Assembly (NCBI RefSeq): GCF_900091505.1
Contig: NZ_LT607409.1
Coordinates: forward strand, 806,001 to 870,000
Direction of reading: 5' to 3'
Source: Micromonospora chokoriensis
Lineage (GTDB): Bacteria; Actinomycetota; Actinomycetes; Mycobacteriales; Micromonosporaceae
DNA: 64,000 nucleotides
The notes beneath the pieces were generated by a model. That model made no database searches. It was not told the origin of the DNA and saw only the letters and a program-made list of their open reading frames with translations. Shown piece by piece: positions 28,437-35,277 of the stretch (the first letter of the stretch is position 1; every line of letters begins with the position of its first letter). Position numbers and translations under genes: made by a program.

Positions 28437-28524
28437 CAGGTCCTCGCAGGTGATCTTCCGGTTGTCGCGCGCATCGTCCCAGATCAGCGACGGGCAGGGG
28501 AAGTCAGTCGCGTACGCTTGCCGA

Positions 28525-28770
28525 ATGCCGAACGAGCAGCCCCCGCGGCCCGCGCCGCTGGACCCGCCGATGGTGCCGTTCGCCCTCGCCGGGTTGATCG
28601 CGTGGGCGGTGGCCGGGCTGGTCCTGCTGATCTTCTTCCGGGGTTGGCTGACCGACAACGGTCACCAGAACTGGCTCTGGACCTGCCTCGCCGGTTTCCT
28701 GTGGGGCTTCCCGGGGCTCGCCGTCATGATGCGGCACGACGCCAACCGACGCCGACGCCGCGCGCGCTGA
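28525..28770 (+). CDS. DUF2530 small membrane protein
   Basis: An 81-residue protein with two membrane helices (about residues 18-40 and 52-70), a Pro-rich N-terminus and a strongly basic tail (RHDANRRRRRAR). This pattern (PPMVPFAL, then WTCLAGFLWGFPGLAVM) fits the actinobacterial DUF2530 family of unknown function. ATG 28525 is the best start. Its stop is three bases from that of the convergent DUF3027 gene. Confidence 0.72.
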   Translation: MPNEQPPRPAPLDPPMVPFALAGLIAWAVAGLVLLIFFRGWLTDNGHQNWLWTCLAGFLWGFPGLAVMMRHDANRRRRRAR

Positions 28771-28773
28771 CGA

Positions 28774-29613
28774 TCAGGAGTGCCCGTACGGCTCCGCCGG
28801 CTCGGCGTTCTCCACCGAGCCGGGGGCACGGCTGACCGACATGGCCTCCACCGCGCTGTCGTCGTACACCGTGGGTAGTTCTTCGACGGCGGTCTCGGCC
28901 GCCTCGATGAGCGTCTCGGAGTGCGCGCCGCAACCGTGGTCGGCGCTCACCACCCGGCCGTCGTCGGGGGCGAAGAAGTTGCCGCACGCACCGAAGGCCT
29001 GCCGCATCGCACCGGCCAACGGCAGGTAGAAACCGCAACTGCCGCAACGGGCAGCGGCTGGCGCGGCGGCGGAGATCGGAGCGTCGGGGCCGTGGTCGCC
29101 GTCGTACCAGCGCTGCGCCGCCTCCATGCGGCCCTCGCGGGAGAACACCCGCGCCCGCCCGAGGCCCAACTCCCACGCGGTCTCCTCGACCGCCGGGTCG
29201 TCGGAGAGCAGGTAACCGGGGACCAGCCGGTCGTCGTCGGGCGGAGTCGGCAGCAGGTCACCTGGACCCAGGTCGCCCGGCTTGAGACGCTCCTGCCAGG
29301 GCAGCCAACCGGGCGCGAGCAGCGCGTCGGGCCCGGGCAGCAGCACCGTCTCGCAGATGGTCACCTTCTTGCTGCGCGACACCCGGGTGACGGTGACCGC
29401 CCACCGCCAACCCCGGTAACCAGCGAGGCGGCATTCGAAGTAATGGGTGACCAACCGTTCACCTTCGGCCACAACCTGCAGGTGGTCACCGACATCGTCG
29501 GCGTCGACCTCGGTGATGCCAGCACGGGCCACCTCGACGGCGGCGGCGCAGACCTGGTCGAGACGGGCGGCACGGGTGGAGGCGGGCCTGGTCACCCGAC
29601 CATTGTTCCCCAT
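28774..29613 (-). CDS. DUF3027 protein with a C-terminal zinc-ribbon-like cysteine set
   Basis: A 279-residue actinobacterial protein of the DUF3027 family. The N-terminal half contains RLDQVCAAAVEVAR and the family's WRWAVTVTRVSRSKKVTICE stretch. Residues about 190-235 carry paired cysteines, ARCGSCGFYLP and FGACGNFFAPDDGRVVSADHGCGAHSE, which look like a zinc-binding site. It ends in an acidic tail. Function is unknown; the cysteine set suggests nucleic-acid or protein contacts. It is divergent from the MFS gene by about 90 bases. Confidence 0.85.
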   Translation of the reverse strand: MGNNGRVTRPASTRAARLDQVCAAAVEVARAGITEVDADDVGDHLQVVAEGERLVTHYFECRLAGYRGWRWAVTVTRVSRSKKVTICETVLLPGPDALLAPGWLPWQERLKPGDLGPGDLLPTPPDDDRLVPGYLLSDDPAVEETAWELGLGRARVFSREGRMEAAQRWYDGDHGPDAPISAAAPAAARCGSCGFYLPLAGAMRQAFGACGNFFAPDDGRVVSADHGCGAHSETLIEAAETAVEELPTVYDDSAVEAMSVSRAPGSVENAEPAEPYGHS

Positions 29614-29702
29614 GCGCCCCGCATGGGTGACAGGGACTCCCGGGGAACCTTTCCGCGCAGTGGTGTGGGCGCACTCGCACCAGATGGGCGAGGATGGTGC
29701 AC

Positions 29703-31304
29703 ATGCCGTCGTACTCCCGCTCCGAGCGATCCCTCCTCGGGCGGACGGTCGGCACCGGCATTCGCGCCGTTCGTCTGCTGTTCCGCGGTTCGGTGGGCAG
29801 CGGTCGCTGGGTGACCCGCCGGGCCGGTCGGGCCCGGGCCCGGGGCGCCGGCGGCGAGGTCGGCATGGTGCGCCTGTTCGACCTGCACGCGCTCTCCTGC
29901 GCCGGTGACACCCTGATCGCCATCGGCCTGGCCGGGACGATCTTCTTCAACGTTCCGCTGGGCGAGGCCCGCAGCAAGGTCGCGCTCTACCTGCTGGTGA
30001 CCATGGTGCCGTTCGCCATGCTCGCCCCCGTGGTGGGCCCGCTGCTCGACCACTTCCGGCACGGCCGGCGGTACGCGCTGGCCGCGACGATGCTGGGCCG
30101 CGCGTTCCTGGCCTGGTTGATCTCCGACTACATCCATGGCTTCGGGCTCTATCCGGCCGCGTTCGGGGTGCTCGCGCTGTCCCGGGCGTACGGCGTGGCC
30201 CGGTCCGCGGCCGTGCCTAGGTTGCTGCCCGAAGGTCTCGGTCTGTCCCAGGTGGGAGCCCGGGCCAGTGTGTACGGCACGGTCGCGGGCGCGCTTGTCG
30301 CTCCGATCGGGTTGGCCGCGTTCTGGTTCGGGCCGCAGTGGCCGCTGCGCGTCGCGTCGGTGATCTTCCTGGTCGGCATGGTGATCTCCCTGCGCCTGCC
30401 GCCGAAGGCCGACTCGGAACCACCGGAGCGGGTTCCCCGGCCACTGCGCGCGCTGGGTCGCCACCGTGGCGACCGACCGCTGGGCCGAGGTCGGCCCAGC
30501 GGCCGCCTGGTGATCGCCACGCTGATCGGCGCCGCGACGCTCCGCGCGGTATACGGCTTCCTGCTGCTCTTCCTCGCCTTCGCAATCAAGAAGGGCGACC
30601 TGACCACTGTGGCGTTCGGCCGGGATCTGGGCGCCGAGTGGGCGTTGGGGGCGGTCGGCGGCGCACTCGCGGTCGGCACGTTCCTGGCCACCGCCATCGG
30701 CACCCGTCTGCGCATCCACCGGCCGGCCGCCATCCAGTCCAGCAGCATGATCATCGTGGCTGGCGTGGCGGTTCTCGCCGTCATCCAGTTCTCACTGGTG
30801 ATGGTCGCCCTGCTCTGCCTGGTCGCGGCCCTGGTCAGCGGTATATCGAAGCTGGCCGTGGACGCCTCGATCCAGGAGCGCATCCCGGAGCGGCTGCGGG
30901 CGAGTTCCTTCGCCCATTCGGAGACGGTGCTGATGCTCGCCTTCGTCGCCGGTGGGGGGCTGGGGCTGGTCCCGTTCAACGGTCGGATGGGCATCGCGGT
31001 CGCCGCCGGGGTCGGCGTCCTGGCCGCGATCCGGGGTGTGCTGGTCGCCGCCCGACTGCGGGGCGAGAAGCTGGCCGGCCGACCACTCGGTGACGACGAG
31101 CTGACCGGGGACGAGCCGGCCGACGAGCCCGCTGATGTCGCGCCCACCTCGCCGGCCCCGACCCAGGCCACCTCGCCACGGTACGACGACCCGAGCCTCG
31201 CTCCTCCCGGCTATCACATCTACCGGCCGTCCTCGGCGGTCGGCGGCCCGGGTGGCGGGGCGGACGACGAGACCCGCCGCGAATCCCCCGGCTCCGTCTC
31301 GTGA
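29703..31304 (+). CDS. MFS transporter-like membrane protein
   Basis: A 533-residue membrane protein with about 12 hydrophobic segments, a basic N-terminal tail of about 50 residues and a disordered acidic/Pro-rich C-terminal tail of about 80 residues that ends near PPGYHIYRPS, a stretch conserved in actinobacterial relatives as I recall them. It is MFS-like, with weak motif A (LLDHFRHGRRYALA). ATG 29703 is preferred over 29694 because AGGA lies eight bases before it. Its stop overlaps the mqnB start (GTGA), so they are coupled. Whether it moves a futalosine-pathway compound is unknown; the coupling is suggestive only. Confidence 0.82.
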   Translation: MPSYSRSERSLLGRTVGTGIRAVRLLFRGSVGSGRWVTRRAGRARARGAGGEVGMVRLFDLHALSCAGDTLIAIGLAGTIFFNVPLGEARSKVALYLLVTMVPFAMLAPVVGPLLDHFRHGRRYALAATMLGRAFLAWLISDYIHGFGLYPAAFGVLALSRAYGVARSAAVPRLLPEGLGLSQVGARASVYGTVAGALVAPIGLAAFWFGPQWPLRVASVIFLVGMVISLRLPPKADSEPPERVPRPLRALGRHRGDRPLGRGRPSGRLVIATLIGAATLRAVYGFLLLFLAFAIKKGDLTTVAFGRDLGAEWALGAVGGALAVGTFLATAIGTRLRIHRPAAIQSSSMIIVAGVAVLAVIQFSLVMVALLCLVAALVSGISKLAVDASIQERIPERLRASSFAHSETVLMLAFVAGGGLGLVPFNGRMGIAVAAGVGVLAAIRGVLVAARLRGEKLAGRPLGDDELTGDEPADEPADVAPTSPAPTQATSPRYDDPSLAPPGYHIYRPSSAVGGPGGGADDETRRESPGSVS

Positions 31305-31951
31305 CCGGTCTGCTGGTGGTGACGGCGGTCCCCGCCGAGGCGGACGCGGTCCGCGCCGGCCTGACCGACCACACCGTGACCGTGACGCCGGTCGGCGTGG
31401 GCCCGGCTGTCGCCGGCGCCGCCACCGCCCGCCTGCTGGCGCTGGCCGAGGCCGCCGGCCGCCCGTACCGTGCGGTGATCAGCGCCGGCGTCGCCGGTGG
31501 CTTCACCGGGCGGGCCGAGGTCGGCGACACCGTGCTCGGCACCGCCAGCATCGCCGCCGATCTGGGTGCCGAGTCACCGGACGGCTTCATCCCCGTCGAC
31601 GAACTGGGAATGCCGCCGGCGATGCTGGGCGTCGGCGGCGTGCTGCCGACCGACGCGAGCCTGCTGGCGGCGCTGCGGGCCGCACTCCCGGCGGCCACGA
31701 CCGGGCCGGTGCTCACCGTCAGCACGGTCACCGGCACCGAAGCCAGCACCGACGAGCTACGCCGGAGGCATCCGGAGGCGGTCGCCGAGGCCATGGAGGG
31801 GTACGGGGTGGCGGTCGCCGCCGCTCAGGCCGGGGTGCCCTTCGCCGAGCTGCGGACCATCTCCAACCCGATCGGCCCGCGCGACCGAGACGCCTGGCGG
31901 CTACGCGAAGCCCTCGCCGCTCTGACCACGGCGGCGCCGGCGCTGCGCTGA
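31301..31951 (+). CDS. mqnB: Futalosine hydrolase
   Basis: A 216-residue nucleoside-phosphorylase-fold enzyme that cleaves futalosine to dehypoxanthine futalosine and hypoxanthine in menaquinone synthesis. The fold is shown by MTGLLVVTAVPAEADAV, ISAGVAGGFTGRAEVGDTV, and AEAMEGYGVAVAAAQAGVPF, where the glutamate-methionine-glutamate set contacts the nucleoside. Its GTG start overlaps the upstream MFS stop. It is convergent with the XRE-GNAT gene; mqnD lies 1.4 kb further on. In Streptomyces coelicolor mqnB and mqnD are adjacent (SCO4327/SCO4326). Confidence 0.93.
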   Translation: MTGLLVVTAVPAEADAVRAGLTDHTVTVTPVGVGPAVAGAATARLLALAEAAGRPYRAVISAGVAGGFTGRAEVGDTVLGTASIAADLGAESPDGFIPVDELGMPPAMLGVGGVLPTDASLLAALRAALPAATTGPVLTVSTVTGTEASTDELRRRHPEAVAEAMEGYGVAVAAAQAGVPFAELRTISNPIGPRDRDAWRLREALAALTTAAPALR

Positions 31952-31964
31952 GCCGGCCGACGGC

Positions 31965-32819
31965 TCACTCGTAGCTCTGCCGCCCGGGACGGCCCAACCG
32001 CAACGCGGCGGGACGCCGGGCCTCGATCTTGAAGCCGCACGCCAGCAGCAGGTCGATGCCCGCACCCTCGGCCAGCGCCGCCACATCCTCGACACCCGCC
32101 CCACGCATGTCGGTGAGTAGGGCCGTGACCAGCCGACGCCCGAGCCCCAGCCGCCGGTACCGGGGGTCGACGAGCACGCCGTCGAGCACCATCTCGCGCT
32201 CGGCCTCACCGGGGTGCCATTCCCCGTGCTCAAGGTGGGGACTGCGCTCATGGGCCCGCAGTTCCCCGACCAACTGCCCGTCGGGCAACTCGGCGACGTA
32301 CCGCCAGCAGGTGGCCGGCAGATCGCCGACCAGTCGGCGGACCTGGGCCGTCCGACGAACCTCATCACCCCACCGCCGGTTGTCGCGGTAACGGCGGTTC
32401 AGCTCGTACGCCGCCGGTGGCAGCGGAAGCGGATACCGCTGGGGCGGCAGCCTGTACCACTCCGCCCACCAGGCACCCGGCCAGTCCCGAGGCTCGTGCA
32501 CCGGCCAGACGTCCAGGTGGGCCGGGTACCGCCTCCCGGCCTTGTCCCGCATGTCGTCGTGCGGAACCGGGGTCGGCCCGGTGACGGCAGGGGCCGTCGA
32601 CACGCCGACGGCAACCTCCCCACCCGCTGCCGTGACGAGCCGCTCCACCGTCCGGAAGCGGGGATCGGCAGCGCGCCCCGACTCGATCCGTGCCAGCGTC
32701 GGCTGCGGCACCCCGGACCTCTCGGCCAACTCCCGTTGGCTGAGATCGGCGCGACGGCGCAGCGCTCGGAGAGCTCGGCCGAGATCAGCCTCGCCGGTTC
32801 CATCCGGGCAGTCGGTCAC
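31965..32819 (-). CDS. XRE-type HTH fused to a GNAT acetyltransferase
   Basis: A 284-residue fusion. Residues about 10-65 are an XRE helix-turn-helix (LGRALRALRRRADLSQRELAERSGVPQPTLARIESGRA). A middle region with many Arg, Tyr and Trp residues follows (LDVWPVHEPRDWPGAWWAEWYRLP). Residues about 195-275 are a GNAT domain with acetyl-CoA loop DPRYRRLGLGRRLV. The GTG at 32817-32819 is chosen because GAGGAG lies about five bases upstream; a GTG at 32837 is the alternative. It lies head-to-tail against mqnB and divergent from mqnD. A regulator that also acetylates, or senses acetyl-CoA, is an inference. Confidence 0.82.
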   Translation of the reverse strand: MTDCPDGTGEADLGRALRALRRRADLSQRELAERSGVPQPTLARIESGRAADPRFRTVERLVTAAGGEVAVGVSTAPAVTGPTPVPHDDMRDKAGRRYPAHLDVWPVHEPRDWPGAWWAEWYRLPPQRYPLPLPPAAYELNRRYRDNRRWGDEVRRTAQVRRLVGDLPATCWRYVAELPDGQLVGELRAHERSPHLEHGEWHPGEAEREMVLDGVLVDPRYRRLGLGRRLVTALLTDMRGAGVEDVAALAEGAGIDLLLACGFKIEARRPAALRLGRPGRQSYE

Positions 32820-33060
32820 CTCGGTCTCCTCGGTCACGGGTCGATGTTCCCGGCTGAGCGCGGCTCTATCAACAGCCACACCAGGGCTGTGGATAACCCT
32901 GTGGAAAAGTTCCCGGGCCGGTGGACGACACCTCACAACGCCCCTTTGGAGGTGAATCGTTTGTGGCATCACCGCGCCGACCCTCATCTCCGTGACCGCG
33001 GTTCGCGCGGCGCGGCCCATCGGCGCGGCATGGTCCCACCCGGCCCAGCCCGGCGCGGCG

Positions 33061-33102
33061 CGGCGCGGGTTCGGCACAGCGCGGCGCGGGTTCGGCACAG
33101 CG
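33061..33102. repeat. 21-bp tandem duplication
   Basis: The unit CGGCGCGGGTTCGGCACAGCG occurs twice exactly (33061-33081, 33082-33102), with partial copies on both sides (CGGCGCGG before, CGGCCGG after). It lies in the mqnD upstream region. Confidence 0.85.
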
Positions 33103-33242
33103 CGGCCGGCTCTGGAGCAGCCCCGCCCGACGCGATTCGTTTACGACATCAGCTCCAAAGGCAGCCTGAGGCACGTGCGCCGCTGGCGTCGTCGACCGTC
33201 TTCGCCACCGCCGACCGGCCAGGCCCGATTCCACCAGGCCGC

Positions 33243-33290
33243 GCCAAGCCCGGCCAGGCCAAGCCAAGCCAAGCCAGGCCAGGCCAAGCC
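33243..33290. repeat. 5-bp period array (CCAAG/CCAGG)
   Basis: Around ten near-perfect copies of CCAAG, CCAGG or CCCGG units run in tandem about 70-110 bases upstream of the mqnD start, making a strand-asymmetric purine/pyrimidine pattern. Confidence 0.8.
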
Positions 33291-33355
33291 TGCAAGCCGT
33301 TGCGGATCACAGTGGGCGGGGTGGGCACGGGCCTCGGGGCGGGGGCAGGGCTAAC

Positions 33356-34195
33356 GTGAGGGGCGTGGCGCTCTCCCTGGCGATCTCGCCCTGCCCCAAC
33401 GACACGTTCGTCTTCCACGCGCTGGTGCACGGACGAGTTCCCGGCGCACCGCCGGTCGAGGTGACCTACGCGGACGTGGACGTCACCAACACGGCGGCCG
33501 AGCGGGGCGCCTTCGACCTGGTCAAGGTCAGCTTCGCGGCGCTGCCCTGGCTGCTCGACGACTACCACCTGCTGCCCTGCGGTGGCGCACTCGGTCGTGG
33601 CTGTGGCCCGCTGGTGCTGACCAGGGGCGACCGCACCGACCTGACCGGCGCGACGGTGGCGGTGCCGGGCGACCGAACCACCGCGTATCTGCTGTTCCGG
33701 CTCTGGTCGGCCGGGCAGCCGCCGGCCCGGATCGAGGTGGTTCCGTTCCACGAGATCATGCCGGGCGTCGCGGCCGGGCGTTACGACGCTGGGCTGGTCA
33801 TCCACGAGGCCCGGTTCACCTACCACCGGCACGGTCTGAGCGCGCTCGTCGACCTCGGCGAGTGGTGGGAGGCCGACACCGGCCTGCCCATTCCACTCGG
33901 TGCGATCCTGGCCCGACGCGGTGCGATCGACCCGGAGGCCGCAGCGGGCTGGGTCCGCGAGTCCGTCCGGCAGGCGTGGGCCGACCCGGCCGCCAGCCGG
34001 GAGTACGTGTTGGCGCACGCCCAGGAGATGGAACTCGACGTGGTGGACCGGCACATCGGCCTCTACGTCAACGAGTTCACCGCGGACCTGGGCGAGGCCG
34101 GCTTCGCCGCGGTGGCGGCACTGCTCGACCGGGCCGCCACCGCCGGCCTGGTGCCTCAGACCTCCAGCTCGCGCGCCACAGCGTGGACCAGCTGA
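33356..34195 (+). CDS. mqnD: 1,4-dihydroxy-6-naphthoate synthase (futalosine pathway)
   Basis: A 279-residue enzyme that splits cyclic dehypoxanthine futalosine to give 1,4-dihydroxy-6-naphthoate for menaquinone. It has the periplasmic-binding-protein-like fold of MqnD, with the signature SPCPNDTFVFHALVHGR, VKVSFAALPWLL, GRGCGPLV, and HEARFTYHRHGL carrying the family's histidines. The start is GTG 33356; a second GTG at 33365 is possible. Its last 40 bases overlap the end of the convergent cold-shock gene. It is downstream of repeat-rich DNA. Confidence 0.93.
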   Translation: MRGVALSLAISPCPNDTFVFHALVHGRVPGAPPVEVTYADVDVTNTAAERGAFDLVKVSFAALPWLLDDYHLLPCGGALGRGCGPLVLTRGDRTDLTGATVAVPGDRTTAYLLFRLWSAGQPPARIEVVPFHEIMPGVAAGRYDAGLVIHEARFTYHRHGLSALVDLGEWWEADTGLPIPLGAILARRGAIDPEAAAGWVRESVRQAWADPAASREYVLAHAQEMELDVVDRHIGLYVNEFTADLGEAGFAAVAALLDRAATAGLVPQTSSSRATAWTS

Positions 34196-34542
34196 GCGAT
34201 CTTCTGGGCGGTCTTCTTGTCCGGGTACCGGCCCCGACGCAGGTCGGGCTGGACCTTCGCCTCCAGCACCTTGATCATGTCTTCGACCAGGCCGTGCAGC
34301 TCCTCGGCCGGTCGACGGCGCAACTCCGCCATCGACGGCGGCGCGTCGAGCAGCTTGACTCCCATGGCCTGTGCGCCCCGGCGGCTGTCCACCACGCTGA
34401 AGTCGACCCGTTGGCCACCCTTGAGGTCGGTGACACCCGCCGGCAACGCCCCCTTGGGCAGGAACACGTCCCCGCCCTCGTCACTCGTGACGAAGCCGTA
34501 TCCCTTGGCCGTGTCGTACCACTTCACTCGACCCGTAGGCAC
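34156..34542 (-). CDS. Cold-shock-domain protein with C-terminal helical extension
   Basis: A 128-residue protein. Residues 1-66 are a cold-shock domain binding single-stranded RNA or DNA, with RNP1-like KGYGFVTS and RNP2-like DVFLPK (the usual VFVH is VFLP). Residues about 67-128 are a helical Arg/Leu-rich extension (MAELRRRPAEELHGLVEDMIKVLEAK and a C-terminal helix) found in the actinobacterial long cold-shock type, not in CspA. ATG 34540-34542. The 3' end overlaps the mqnD 3' end by 40 bases in convergent orientation. Confidence 0.9.
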   Translation of the reverse strand: MPTGRVKWYDTAKGYGFVTSDEGGDVFLPKGALPAGVTDLKGGQRVDFSVVDSRRGAQAMGVKLLDAPPSMAELRRRPAEELHGLVEDMIKVLEAKVQPDLRRGRYPDKKTAQKIAQLVHAVARELEV

Positions 34543-34569
34543 CTGAAAACCCCTGCTTCACTTGAGCCG

Positions 34570-35193
34570 CTACTGCTCCAAGGCTAGCTGGATCATGCCG
34601 TCGAGTGCCGCTGGGAATTCGGTGAGCCGGTCCAGCACCACTTCCGCCCCGGCCGAGCGCAGCTCATCCCGCGAGCACGGGCCGGTCGCGACCCCGATGC
34701 CGGGCACCCCGGCCGCTGCCGCCGCCACCATGTCCGCCACATGGTCACCGACGTAGTGGGTGGCGCCGTGCTCGCGCAGGGCGGTCGCCTTCTGCTCGGC
34801 GAACAGGTCACCGGCCAACTCGTCGACCTCGAGACCGAGGTGGTCCAGGTGCAACCGGGCCAGCCGGCCGATCTTGGATGTGACGACCAGCACCCGCCCA
34901 CCCCGCGCACGGATCGCGTCGATGGACTCCCGCGCGCCGGGTAGCAGGAGCGTCGGGGTGATCGCGTACGCCGGGTACAGCTCGCGGTACACGAGCACGG
35001 CCGACTCGACCTGCTCCGGTGGGAACCAGTGCGCGATCTCGGTGCGCAGCGGCGGTCCGAGGCGGGACACCGCCAGCTCGGCGTCGATCGGCACACCGGT
35101 CTTCGCGGTCAGCGCGCGGTACGCCGCGGCGATGCCGGGGCGGGAGTCGACCAGGGTCATGTCGAGATCGAATCCGACGGTCAGGGCGGGCAT
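34570..35193 (-). CDS. HAD-superfamily hydrolase
   Basis: A 207-residue phosphatase-type HAD protein. Motif I is FDLDMTLVDS, motif II is VVTSK near residue 105, and motif IV is YVGDHVADM with its paired aspartates. The helical cap after motif I is of the phosphoglycolate-phosphatase class. The substrate is unknown. It ends 27 bases before the cold-shock gene start on the same strand, and lies divergent from the helicase-associated gene. Co-transcription with the cold-shock gene is plausible. Confidence 0.88.
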   Translation of the reverse strand: MPALTVGFDLDMTLVDSRPGIAAAYRALTAKTGVPIDAELAVSRLGPPLRTEIAHWFPPEQVESAVLVYRELYPAYAITPTLLLPGARESIDAIRARGGRVLVVTSKIGRLARLHLDHLGLEVDELAGDLFAEQKATALREHGATHYVGDHVADMVAAAAAGVPGIGVATGPCSRDELRSAGAEVVLDRLTEFPAALDGMIQLALEQ

Positions 35194-35277
35194 GCCGAAA
35201 AACGTACCCGGCGACTCCCGTCCGGCCGAACGTCCGAGGGGCGCGGAAGCCCGCTGCCGGGCTAGCGTGGAAAGACG

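Larger units (their letters stand above)
32820..33355. other. Intergenic region with low-complexity repeats
   Basis: These 536 bases separate the XRE-GNAT gene from mqnD and hold both promoters. No protein-like frame was found. The right half is simple-sequence DNA: a 21-bp tandem pair and a 5-bp period array (listed separately), preceded by CGCGG-rich runs. Confidence 0.6.

Noticed and set aside
34156-34195. Frame error at the end of mqnD or the cold-shock gene
   Set aside because: Both proteins have normal family-like C-termini and clear stops, so the 40-base overlap is accepted as real.
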